6,336 nt of DNA from Tepidanaerobacter acetatoxydans_A (GCA_022840405.1 JALHJR010000067.1:1-6336); one strand, 5' to 3'. Positions 1 through 6,312 are shown, numbered from the stretch's first letter. Program-made: numbers and translations. The notes: a model not told the origin generated them from the letters alone.

Positions 1-72
1 GAGATTGATTACTTCTTCCAGCTCATCCTCTCCACCGGCGGCAAACCGCTGTCCCAGATCTGTATCACTCAT
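1..72 (-). CDS. ECF-type RNA polymerase sigma factor, N-terminal fragment cut by the window edge
   Basis: Only the first 24 codons are present, reading MSDTDLGQRFAAGGEDELEE followed by VINL. The pattern of an acidic start, an L..RF..G stretch, then E.EL.E.I is the usual opening of region 2 in extracytoplasmic-function sigma factors (D.eL..r...Gde.A...li..Y). Such proteins direct RNA polymerase to a small regulon, commonly envelope stress genes, under control of a membrane anti-sigma factor. The ATG at 72 is chosen because AAAGGAGA lies at 86-79, six bases upstream. The ATG at 76 in another frame stops after three codons. The gene is divergent from the DUF4367 gene. The family call rests on 24 residues only; other helix-rich regulators could begin this way. 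Confidence 0.65.
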   Translation of the reverse strand, partial: MSDTDLGQRFAAGGEDELEEVINL

Positions 73-111
73 CCATTATCTCCTTTCACTTTTTATCAGC
101 CGACTGTACCC

Positions 112-142
112 TTATAACAATTCAAATAACGGTTTTGTGACA
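112..142 (-). promoter_or_regulatory. Possible promoter of the sigma factor gene
   Basis: On the minus strand TGTCACA (142-136) is followed 18 bases later by TTATAA (117-112), about 40 bases before the ATG at 72. TGTCAC-like -35 boxes are known for some ECF sigma groups, so autoregulation is conceivable. No good housekeeping -35 lies at the right distance from TTATAA. The spacing is also loose for an ECF promoter and no CGTC-type -10 is seen. This is a weak suggestion. Confidence 0.22.
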
Positions 143-156
143 TAAAATCGAAAACA

Positions 157-176
157 ATCGATATTTTTATATCGAT
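157..176. repeat. Perfect 8-bp inverted repeat in the divergent spacer (candidate operator)
   Basis: ATCGATAT (157-164) and ATATCGAT (169-176) are exact reverse complements separated by TTTT. A second ATCGATAT begins at 171, giving a direct repeat 14 bases apart, and ATCGA also occurs at 147-151. The site lies between two divergent genes, where a dimeric repressor or activator could control both. The alternatives are a hairpin in a leader RNA or chance in AT-rich DNA. The symmetry is certain from the sequence; the function is inference. Confidence 0.5.
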
Positions 177-245
177 ATAGGTTGCAATTTTAATATAAAA
201 CTTAGTTTCATATATCAATGCCTTGCGTCATTTGCGTTTGTATGT

Positions 246-959
246 GTGTTGGGATTTTCCTTGATGCAAACATCTTTTGCCCAAGGAGTAGTTGACAGGA
301 TAGTAAGGACTATATCCCTTGGGCATATAACAATTTTCGAAAGTGAACCTTCTGACATAAAATCAGTGCCTGTCCCCGATAAATTAAAAGGCAAGATTTT
401 TGACAAGGATGGTAATCCATTAGAAGTGCTTTCAACCGAACATGCCGACGAAATATATACCGCTGATGGTGAAAGAATCGCTTACATTGATTCAAATGGA
501 GATATAGTAACTGAAAATGAGCACGAGAAGTCTAGGGCCGATGAGTGTCTTATAATAAAAGATCCCAACCAATTAAATAATTATACCTGTTTTGATATCA
601 AGTTTCCAAGCTATTTACCTGAAGGTTATAAATTTACAGAGGCAGAATTTTTTAAAGACGAAAATGGCGTCGTAGAAAACAGCAAATTTGCAGGATTATA
701 TTTTACAAATGAGGAAACGGGGAAATTCATCTACATGCAGCAGAGAGTTGCCGAGGAGGACACAGGATATGTGACAGGATCCGATAAGGTTGAAGAATTG
801 AAGATAAACGGTCAAGACGCCGTCCTGTATGGTGACAGTAATCTTGACTGGGAATATAACGGCGTAATCTACATGCTGGTAGGCAGAGGCGAAATCGCCA
901 AAGATGAACTCATAAAAATTGCAGAATCTATAAAAATAATAGATAGCTTAGACAAGTAA
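246..959 (+). CDS. Exported DUF4367-domain protein with unclear or damaged start
   Basis: The product from GTG 246 is 237 residues. A hydrophobic N-terminus ending TSFA|QG looks like the end of a signal peptide or membrane anchor. Residues about 14-95 contain short repeated hairpin-like elements (IFDKDGNPLE, YTADGERIAY, DSNGDIVT). Residues about 115-232 match DUF4367, with FPSYLPEGYKF, YFTNEETGKFIYMQQR and the end pattern W..NGVIYML.GRGEI..DELIKIAESI. DUF4367 is an extracytoplasmic domain often found in anti-sigma-like proteins; its biochemical role is not established. There is no zinc-binding or cytoplasmic anti-sigma domain here, so this may be a sensor or accessory protein. The start is doubtful: GTG 246 has no Shine-Dalgarno and leaves only 12 hydrophobic residues without a positive charge. 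The same frame stays open back to 141 and adds KLSFIYQCLASFAFVCV, completing a normal signal peptide, but contains no ATG, GTG or TTG before 246. An ATA at 195 sits where the start would be expected. The gene ends just before a strong terminator. Confidence 0.7.
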   Translation: MLGFSLMQTSFAQGVVDRIVRTISLGHITIFESEPSDIKSVPVPDKLKGKIFDKDGNPLEVLSTEHADEIYTADGERIAYIDSNGDIVTENEHEKSRADECLIIKDPNQLNNYTCFDIKFPSYLPEGYKFTEAEFFKDENGVVENSKFAGLYFTNEETGKFIYMQQRVAEEDTGYVTGSDKVEELKINGQDAVLYGDSNLDWEYNGVIYMLVGRGEIAKDELIKIAESIKIIDSLDK

Positions 960-960
960 T

Positions 961-1014
961 AATTAAGGACTGTTCCTTAAGTGTTAAATACATGGAACAG
1001 TCCTTAATTTTTTT
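961..1014 (+). terminator. Strong rho-independent terminator of the DUF4367 gene, with a competing hairpin
   Basis: A perfect 16-bp stem pairs 961-976 (AATTAAGGACTGTTCC) with 994-1009 across a 17-base loop, followed by a T-run (1008-1014). It begins two bases after the stop codon, so it ends the plus-strand transcript. Inside it, TTAAGGA (963-969) can instead pair with TCCTTAA (974-980) around a CTGT loop, which would disrupt the long stem. On the minus strand the stem is followed by ATTACTTG rather than a T-run, so it would serve the convergent flavoprotein gene poorly. Confidence 0.88.
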
Positions 1015-1061
1015 CTAGGTGTATCCCAAAAAAGGCGATGTTAAGTTACATATACTCCTCC

Positions 1062-2654
1062 CTACCCCCTTGCAATTCTTGCGGGATACCATTTGGCAAA
1101 CCATGCTGTAAAAAGCCCCATTAATAAGGGGGCGAGCAAATTGATTAGTCCTATGTATTTTGCCGCGGCACTGCTCATTAAGAAATAGGAATATATGGCA
1201 ATAATTAGATATAATATGCCCCAAGCTAAGGTTAGAATCTTGTTTGTCCTTATAAACAACGGATTATTAAACGCTTCATCGCCATTATAATCATTACTTG
1301 AATAGTAGGCCGTCAGCGGAATTTCGGCAAAGCACGATAAAGCCCACATTAACCCGAACAGCAGGTAGGATAAACAAATTGTAAGTTTTAAACTTATGTC
1401 AAGCAATGCTAAAACACTTAAAGCAGAAACCATTACAATGCTTATTTTGTCATATATTGTCAGTTTGAATTTGTATGTTAAAACCGGCATAATTGAGCAT
1501 ATTATCACTCCTGCAATACCAGCCCATGTTTTATTTATCGGAAGTAATACCCATAAGATTATCCATTGAATTAAAAGAATATTCATATTGGTTTTAGGTC
1601 CAGCCTCAGGAATATATTTTTTTGTGCCAAAATAATCATCCATCCTGAGCATTGTATTAAAATCGCCTAAGACTCTGCACTGTTTTTTCATCATGGCCGC
1701 TGCACCATTTGCTTTTCCCTCTGAAATTTTATGCCATAAATCAAATGTTGTTTCAATTCGTGTAGTATATGGTATAAAATCATCAGTTTTCAGGATGCAC
1801 TTTTCTTTTTCGAGCCACAGCTGATATGTGTTATTAATGTCGGTAAAATAAAATTCAATCACAGCATCTTTTACATAACTTTGTGGGTTGTACACCGCAG
1901 CCATTTGCCGCATAAAGTTGTAAGATTTATCATCTTGGTTACTGTTTTTAGCAGGCTCATTAATCTGCCAGCTGGCATCTGCTGCTTCAACGAATACTTT
2001 CGGCGGCAATATGAGTTCATTTAACTTATTTTGCGTGTGCTCAGAAAACTTCCCTGTTTCTGCAAATTCTCTGCCTGCTTGTTCTACATAATATAAATAT
2101 TCAGAAGTTTTGCCATTAAGCTGAGGTACAGAAAATAGCTCTCCTTCAGGACAGATTATTTTTGTCAGTTTAGCCCCGAATATAATCTCAAATTGGCGAA
2201 AAAGTGCATCATAGTTATTTTTTACAGTGTAAAATCCGCAAGTTGAAATAAGAACATAGCGTTGATGTGATAAATCATAACGCGGAGGGTGGCCGCTTGT
2301 CCCGTCTTCGTTTATGCTCATATATGGTAAATTTGTCGGCAGCATGCGGTCAAGAAAAGCCTTGATTTTTGACGGCATACCAAAATAATATAGCGGAAAA
2401 CTCCATATGATAAGATCTGCTTTAATATATTGCTTAATAAGCTCTTCCATGTCATCTTTAATGACACATCTACCTGGCGTTTTTGTCCAACAGGTAAAGC
2501 AGCCCCGGCAGTGCTCTATGTTTTTTGTTTTGATTTCCACAATGTCTATATTGTGTCTTTGCTTGCTGCAAAGCCCATTTAAAAAGGCTTTCGTTATTTT
2601 GAGAGTATTACTTTGCTCTCCCTTCTGGCTGCCGTTGAGCACTAAAATATTCAT
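1062..2654 (-). CDS. Flavodoxin/NADPH-dependent FMN reductase fused to an SCP2-like and a six-helix membrane domain
   Basis: The product is 530 residues. Residues 1-205 are a flavodoxin-fold NAD(P)H-dependent FMN reductase of the COG0655 kind. They show the FMN phosphate-loop start MNILVLNGSQKGEQSNT, the cysteine cluster C49..C52..C55 with C63 before KDDM, typical of iron-sulfur flavoproteins and relatives, and WSFPLYYFGMPSKIKAFLDR. Residues about 245-345 (FNFMRQ-like opening YNFMRQMAAVYNP, DAVIEFYFTD, then TTFDLWHKISEGKANGAAAMM) resemble an SCP2 sterol-carrier-type domain. Residues 357-520 hold about six hydrophobic helices (near 357-373, 376-393, 404-420, 423-445, 472-492, 500-520). The motif NNPLFIRTNKILTLAWGILY precedes helix five. 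The enzyme would be membrane-anchored with the flavin domain probably cytoplasmic; electron transfer to a lipophilic or quinone-like substrate is conceivable but inferred. No signal peptide is seen. The start at 2654 is supported by GGAGG at 2666-2662, seven bases away. It lies 88 bases downstream of the glycosidase gene on the same strand with no strong terminator between, so co-transcription is possible. A weak candidate promoter of its own (TTTATG at 2707-2702, 17 bases, TAATAT at 2684-2679) is also visible. Confidence 0.85.
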   Translation of the reverse strand: MNILVLNGSQKGEQSNTLKITKAFLNGLCSKQRHNIDIVEIKTKNIEHCRGCFTCWTKTPGRCVIKDDMEELIKQYIKADLIIWSFPLYYFGMPSKIKAFLDRMLPTNLPYMSINEDGTSGHPPRYDLSHQRYVLISTCGFYTVKNNYDALFRQFEIIFGAKLTKIICPEGELFSVPQLNGKTSEYLYYVEQAGREFAETGKFSEHTQNKLNELILPPKVFVEAADASWQINEPAKNSNQDDKSYNFMRQMAAVYNPQSYVKDAVIEFYFTDINNTYQLWLEKEKCILKTDDFIPYTTRIETTFDLWHKISEGKANGAAAMMKKQCRVLGDFNTMLRMDDYFGTKKYIPEAGPKTNMNILLIQWIILWVLLPINKTWAGIAGVIICSIMPVLTYKFKLTIYDKISIVMVSALSVLALLDISLKLTICLSYLLFGLMWALSCFAEIPLTAYYSSNDYNGDEAFNNPLFIRTNKILTLAWGILYLIIAIYSYFLMSSAAAKYIGLINLLAPLLMGLFTAWFAKWYPARIARG

Positions 2655-2729
2655 CGCACTGCCTCCAAATATAATGAAATATTAGTACCTTCTTGTTAAT
2701 CCATAAAAATTCACCAATTTTAAATATCC

Positions 2730-2755
2730 TTATTCCCTTACTTTATTCCCTTACT
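2730..2755. repeat. 13-bp perfect tandem duplication at a stop codon
   Basis: TTATTCCCTTACT occurs twice in direct succession (2730-2742 and 2743-2755). The boundary falls on the stop codon of the minus-strand glycosidase gene (TAA, 2745-2743). The duplication leaves the protein end unchanged, because one or two copies give the same final residues KVRE and stop. It looks like replication slippage. Confidence 0.85.
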
Positions 2756-5700
2756 TTTGCCTTTGTTCTAATTGTTGTTTGATTGCTTCTGTATATCTTT
2801 TTCCCGGAAGCATCAAAGCCTCGTATTTCATAATAGTATATCGTATCAGGCTGTAGGTATTTGTCTGTTAAGATTCCATCAAAACTTCCGGATATCTTTT
2901 TACCATTGCGATAAAGCGTATATCCTGCAATATCCGAATCAACTACCGCTGCGCTAAAGCTTAAGGTGGCTTGGGTATCAGTTACATCTGATGCGGTTAG
3001 TTTTCCTAAATCCGAACTTGCCACCACATCTTTATTATTCTTATTTACTGTAAATCTTATCTTATTATCTGCACCTTTGTAAGTGTCAAAATTAAAAGTA
3101 TCCAAGATTTCAATGATAATTGTTGCTCTTCCTTTTTTGTTGATTCTAAGGATATCATCATCAATATCGGCTATTTGGGCATCACTGGTGGTTATCTTAT
3201 ATTGACTGCTGTCGAGGTACATAATGGCAGAGCTGTTATCGCAAAATACAGCTTTCACCTTCAAAGGCGCTTCTTTTTCCTCTCTCAGCATCTTTACTGG
3301 CATCGCTACTTGAAATTCTCTTACTTTATGGTTTGCCATAAAGTTATAATTCGAAATATATTCTTCTAAGATGTTAAGCGCAGCATTAAGGTCTGTCTTG
3401 ATTTTCACGGCTACCTGCATATTTAGGGTTTCATCGCTGTCTATTATATCCACTAAATCTCCAATGTCATTTTTAATTAAATCTGCACTTTTTACCGCAT
3501 CTTTATTATTTTTAAAATCAACTTTGATGTTCCTGATGAGTTCTTTATACTTCTGAGCCTCCTTATTATCCATGCCGCCATATTTTAAATATATATCATC
3601 GATCTTTCTTAAAATATCGGAAAACATAAGGTTTAAAGATTGCTCGGTATCTTCCGTTGTAATTGCAGTGTGTCTGAACACGCCGAGTTTTAGTGCACTG
3701 TCATATCCTCCGCTAAAAAGGGACTGAAGTTCAAAAATTCCTACACCATTTGCAGATGCGGCTCTTGCAGCTGCAATTTGCCTTAAAAGTATCTTCGTAT
3801 CTGGTTTTGTAGTTGTGGCAAGCCCCACGTTTACCTGTGCATGCCCTTTAGCAAAAGCCAGTGTTTTATTTATATCTTCGGCAACCGGCTGTTCGTAAAG
3901 ATAATATGACATAGGTATTATTGTGTTAATATAATCCTGCAATGTCCAATCCTTTGGATTTTGAAAGGTGTCCATTATGGTCTTGTCATAATCCGGCCAT
4001 ACATCTATAGATATTTGAATGTCCGGTTTTATAGACTTGACTTCCGAAATAATCCTGTATGCAAAGGAATTTATTATGCCGACTCTAAAATCGCACCAAT
4101 CCTGCCACAATTCATCCCCCGCAGTCAATGATGCAGGATCAGCCCCGGAGTAATTTTTGAAAAGCTGCCGTGTGTATGAATCGTACCCAAAATCATTAGA
4201 ATAATCACCAGACTCCGGATATCTCATATAGTCAAACTGGATACCGTCAATGTCATATTTTTTGACGAGTTCTTTATACATCCCTGATATGAAGTCACGA
4301 ACTTCGGGCAGGGCCGGATTCAGGTAATAATACTTAGTCCCCAAACTGTCTTTAAAGTATCTGTCACCCTGCCTGCTCTCAATCATCCATTCGGGCTTTT
4401 TCTGTGCTACATTCTGGCCTGCCAAAAAATCCTCGACCCATGCATAAAGCTTTATTCCTCGGGCATGCGCCTCTGTAATATATGCTTGCAGCACATCAAA
4501 ACCGTCGTATATAGGATTATGCTCCATAATTTCATTATTTGTCGGGTATATGCTGTATCCGTTCCAGTATGTTTCAAGATAGATGGTATTTATATTGATA
4601 TCTTGCAGCATGTCAAAGCGTTGTTTTACTTCATCGATGCTGGTTTCCCTGGGTCTGTGCCATACCGCTCTGTTTTCAACTTTTGGCGATTCAAATGTCA
4701 TATAATAAGCTGTATTTGCCTCGTTTTGTATATCATTTACGGTTTGTATCATTTCTCCGTATTCACTCTTGCTTAACAGTTCATGCACTTTTTGCATTTG
4801 GGATTTGGTCAAATCTATTTTATCCTGTATTTCATCATAATCAATATCGGTATATTGTATTTTAGCCAAATCCAAACAGCCCTGAGCCGCTTTTATGGCA
4901 AGGTCGGCTGTATCGACATACGAATCCGGTGTGAAAATAATCCTTATTTCCTGTTTCGCTTTATTCAATATTACCCTTGACCCTAAACGAGCGTAACTTT
5001 GCAGCCAATTTGCTCGGGTTCCGTGAGCAGATATTACGAATCCGCCATCCGGAATTGGCAGATTATTTCCGCCCATATTTATTATTTTACCATCTTCTTG
5101 AACAACTACTTCATAGCCGTATGGGTTTGTTCCAGTGTAATCGCCGTAACTTGAGTCATAGATTATTATCTGGTCCGGACCGCGGAAACCATCATATGGC
5201 TTATCATTTTTATCGTCCCAAGCTAAGGGATTATCTTCAATAGACATGGGGTTAAACGCATCATATGTATTCTTGCCGGCGCTGTAAAGTTTCATATTAT
5301 CTGTCACGACTGTTACTTTATCACCAAGCTTGACGCTTTCATGCAGCTTATTATAAAAGGGATTCCCGGAATGTATGGATATAACCACTCCATTTGATGG
5401 TATGGGTGAGTTGTTGTCTACTATTATTCCGCCGTCATTTTTTATATCAGCTATATCACAAACAGCTCCATCCGCCACCGTCAATTCCATTCCCCATCCA
5501 TTGGCCTTTGTAGACTTTCCGTAGGACGAATCATATAATACGATTCGATTTGCGTTTCTTTGTGAATTGACATCATCTATCGGTACAATCAAATCCCCTA
5601 GTTTAAAATACTTCTCAGGCAGAATAGGCACATCCAAATTTACAAGTGCTGCTTCCTCACCTATATTAACATTATTTACAAAATCGGCCTTCTCTTTTGT

Positions 5701-6030
5701 ATATGAAATAACATAGCCGTCTGTCGGGATATAAGTGCCTTTAAGCCCATTGGTATTTTTATATGTTACTATATTATTCACAACTACCAACTCAGCAACG
5801 CCATCAGTAAAAGGTTTTGTATATTCCCCAAAATTTCTGGTATAAATCGCAACTTGCTCTTGCTCTCGCTCTTTATCAACCAAATCTATTAAGCAGGCGG
5901 TACCATTTTCAAAGACAATCTTTGGCATATCGGATGCCGCTATATCCATAGTGTTCGCTTCCGCGCTAAACTGTATCATGAAGACAGCCGCAATAAAAAC
6001 GCCTAGCGCGATGGTCTTGGTAACTTTCAA
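2743..6030 (-). CDS. Secreted GHL10/DUF187 family glycosidase-like protein with three N-terminal repeat modules and Ig-like/FN3 C-terminus
   Basis: The product is 1095 residues. A Sec signal peptide covers residues 1-25 (MKVTKT, then IALGVFIAAVFMIQF, cleavage near AEA|NT) with no lipobox cysteine, so it is secreted. Three related modules lie at about 60-132, 162-242 and 288-356 (YDSSYG...G...V.DG.....IP..G.VIS.H.......LG..V). A helical linker spans 374-440. The catalytic-type domain at 451-790 is the GHL10/DUF187 family (COG1649): IYLETYWNGYSIYP (483-496), HARGIKLYAWVEDF (522-535), DIDGIQFDYMRYP (593-605), ISIDVWPDY (673-681), IPMSYYLY (705-712) and VNVGLATTT (733-741). Conserved acidic residues D595, D600, E486 and E533/D534 are active-site candidates. 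A charged helical segment (795-900) could be coiled coil. An Ig-like domain (about 918-997) and an FN3 domain (about 1006-1090) follow. E. coli DigH (YddW) of this family cleaves peptidoglycan glycans lacking stem peptides, so a cell-wall substrate is a reasonable inference, not shown here. No SLH or LPXTG anchor is present. Start codon is TTG. Confidence 0.9.
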   Translation of the reverse strand: MKVTKTIALGVFIAAVFMIQFSAEANTMDIAASDMPKIVFENGTACLIDLVDKEREQEQVAIYTRNFGEYTKPFTDGVAELVVVNNIVTYKNTNGLKGTYIPTDGYVISYTKEKADFVNNVNIGEEAALVNLDVPILPEKYFKLGDLIVPIDDVNSQRNANRIVLYDSSYGKSTKANGWGMELTVADGAVCDIADIKNDGGIIVDNNSPIPSNGVVISIHSGNPFYNKLHESVKLGDKVTVVTDNMKLYSAGKNTYDAFNPMSIEDNPLAWDDKNDKPYDGFRGPDQIIIYDSSYGDYTGTNPYGYEVVVQEDGKIINMGGNNLPIPDGGFVISAHGTRANWLQSYARLGSRVILNKAKQEIRIIFTPDSYVDTADLAIKAAQGCLDLAKIQYTDIDYDEIQDKIDLTKSQMQKVHELLSKSEYGEMIQTVNDIQNEANTAYYMTFESPKVENRAVWHRPRETSIDEVKQRFDMLQDININTIYLETYWNGYSIYPTNNEIMEHNPIYDGFDVLQAYITEAHARGIKLYAWVEDFLAGQNVAQKKPEWMIESRQGDRYFKDSLGTKYYYLNPALPEVRDFISGMYKELVKKYDIDGIQFDYMRYPESGDYSNDFGYDSYTRQLFKNYSGADPASLTAGDELWQDWCDFRVGIINSFAYRIISEVKSIKPDIQISIDVWPDYDKTIMDTFQNPKDWTLQDYINTIIPMSYYLYEQPVAEDINKTLAFAKGHAQVNVGLATTTKPDTKILLRQIAAARAASANGVGIFELQSLFSGGYDSALKLGVFRHTAITTEDTEQSLNLMFSDILRKIDDIYLKYGGMDNKEAQKYKELIRNIKVDFKNNKDAVKSADLIKNDIGDLVDIIDSDETLNMQVAVKIKTDLNAALNILEEYISNYNFMANHKVREFQVAMPVKMLREEKEAPLKVKAVFCDNSSAIMYLDSSQYKITTSDAQIADIDDDILRINKKGRATIIIEILDTFNFDTYKGADNKIRFTVNKNNKDVVASSDLGKLTASDVTDTQATLSFSAAVVDSDIAGYTLYRNGKKISGSFDGILTDKYLQPDTIYYYEIRGFDASGKKIYRSNQTTIRTKAKVRE
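4963..5853 (-). repeat. Three diverged protein modules encoded in tandem in the glycosidase gene
   Basis: Three segments encode related sequences: residues about 60-132 (5853-5635), 162-242 (5547-5305) and 288-356 (5169-4963). Modules two and three share IVLYDSSYGKST / IIIYDSSYGDYT, then G.E..V.DG, SPIPSNGVVIS / LPIPDGGFVIS and LGDKV / LGSRV. Module one is more diverged (VAIYTRNFGEYT, YIPTDGYVIS). The pattern suggests small beta-rich domains that arose by duplication, possibly for glycan binding or positioning. The repeat is read by eye at protein level; no DNA-level identity is claimed. Confidence 0.6.
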
Positions 6031-6046
6031 ATTATTTAGCTCCTTT
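6028..6046 (-). promoter_or_regulatory. Ribosome binding site deciding the TTG start of the glycosidase gene
   Basis: On the minus strand AAAGGAG (6046-6040) lies nine bases before TTG (6030-6028). The first residues after this TTG are KVTKT followed by a hydrophobic run, which is exactly a signal peptide. The strong Shine-Dalgarno and the signal peptide together fix TTG as the start even though no ATG is available nearby. Confidence 0.85.
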
Positions 6047-6089
6047 CAGGTTTCGGACAAGATATATTTTTATGTATAAGTATGTATCA

Positions 6090-6119
6090 ATTATAGCAGG
6101 TAAAATAGTAAAATCCCAA
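6090..6119 (-). promoter_or_regulatory. Extended -10 promoter of the glycosidase gene
   Basis: On the minus strand TATAAT (6095-6090) matches the housekeeping -10 consensus perfectly. It is preceded by TGC, giving the extended -10 element TGNTATAAT. An 18-base spacer leads to TTGGGA (6119-6114), matching four of six -35 positions. Transcription would start near 6083, leaving a leader of about 53 bases before the TTG start. No riboswitch-like fold was recognised in that leader. Confidence 0.7.
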
Positions 6120-6184
6120 TCAATTTCCTTGTCAAAAATTACTTTTTAACTATTTAAAAGTTACCCTCCATATACTGCTGTAAT

Positions 6185-6242
6185 TCTGAGCACAGCGAAG
6201 AATCTTATTTAGTTCTTGCAAGGATCCTTCACTGCGTTCAGA
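6185..6242. repeat. Imperfect 22-bp inverted repeat resembling a dispersed intergenic palindrome
   Basis: The left arm 6185-6206 (TCTGAGCACAGCGAAGAATC then TT) and the reverse complement of the right arm 6221-6242 agree at 17 of 22 positions, around a 14-base loop. All five differences are transitions, so they appear as G-U or A-C pairs depending on the strand. The core CTGAGC..AGCGAAGAATC resembles a palindromic intergenic sequence I recall from many bacterial genomes. That recollection was not checked against any database. It could act as a transcribed hairpin or be a miniature mobile repeat. Confidence 0.65.
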
Positions 6243-6288
6243 TACCATAAGAAGTCAATATGTATTTTTGCAAAAAATAACCACCTAG

Positions 6289-6312
6289 GGCATAAATAAT
6301 ATGCCTTTTTTT
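6289..6312 (+). terminator. Plus-strand rho-independent terminator without an obvious upstream gene
   Basis: GGCATA (6289-6294) pairs with TATGCC (6300-6305) around the loop AATAA. A G-T and an A-T pair (6288/6306, 6287/6307) can extend the stem, and seven T residues follow (6306-6312). The T-run is on the plus strand only. No plus-strand gene is supported between 1014 and this point, so it may end an unannotated short RNA, or stop antisense transcription. Confidence 0.65.

Noticed and set aside
960..1061. Terminator for the minus-strand flavoprotein gene in the convergent spacer
   Set aside because: The 16-bp stem could fold on that strand, but it lacks a T-run on the minus side, and no other stem followed by Ts is seen after the stop at 1062.
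2407..2685. Plus-strand 92-residue open frame opposite the flavoprotein start
   Set aside because: It is an antisense shadow of a well-supported flavodoxin domain, with no ribosome binding site or family match.
2700..2742. Terminator between the two minus-strand genes (AAAATT / AATTTT stem)
   Set aside because: The stem is six A-T pairs with no G-C and only a short T-run, too weak to call.
4465..5243. Several plus-strand open frames of 60-103 residues opposite the glycosidase
   Set aside because: All are antisense to conserved glycosidase motifs, with cysteine- and aromatic-rich sequences typical of shadow frames.
6072..6149. Plus-strand frame starting ATG 6072, 25 codons (MYKYVSIIAGKIVKS...)
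   Set aside because: It has no Shine-Dalgarno, overlaps the minus-strand promoter of the glycosidase gene and has no recognisable product.
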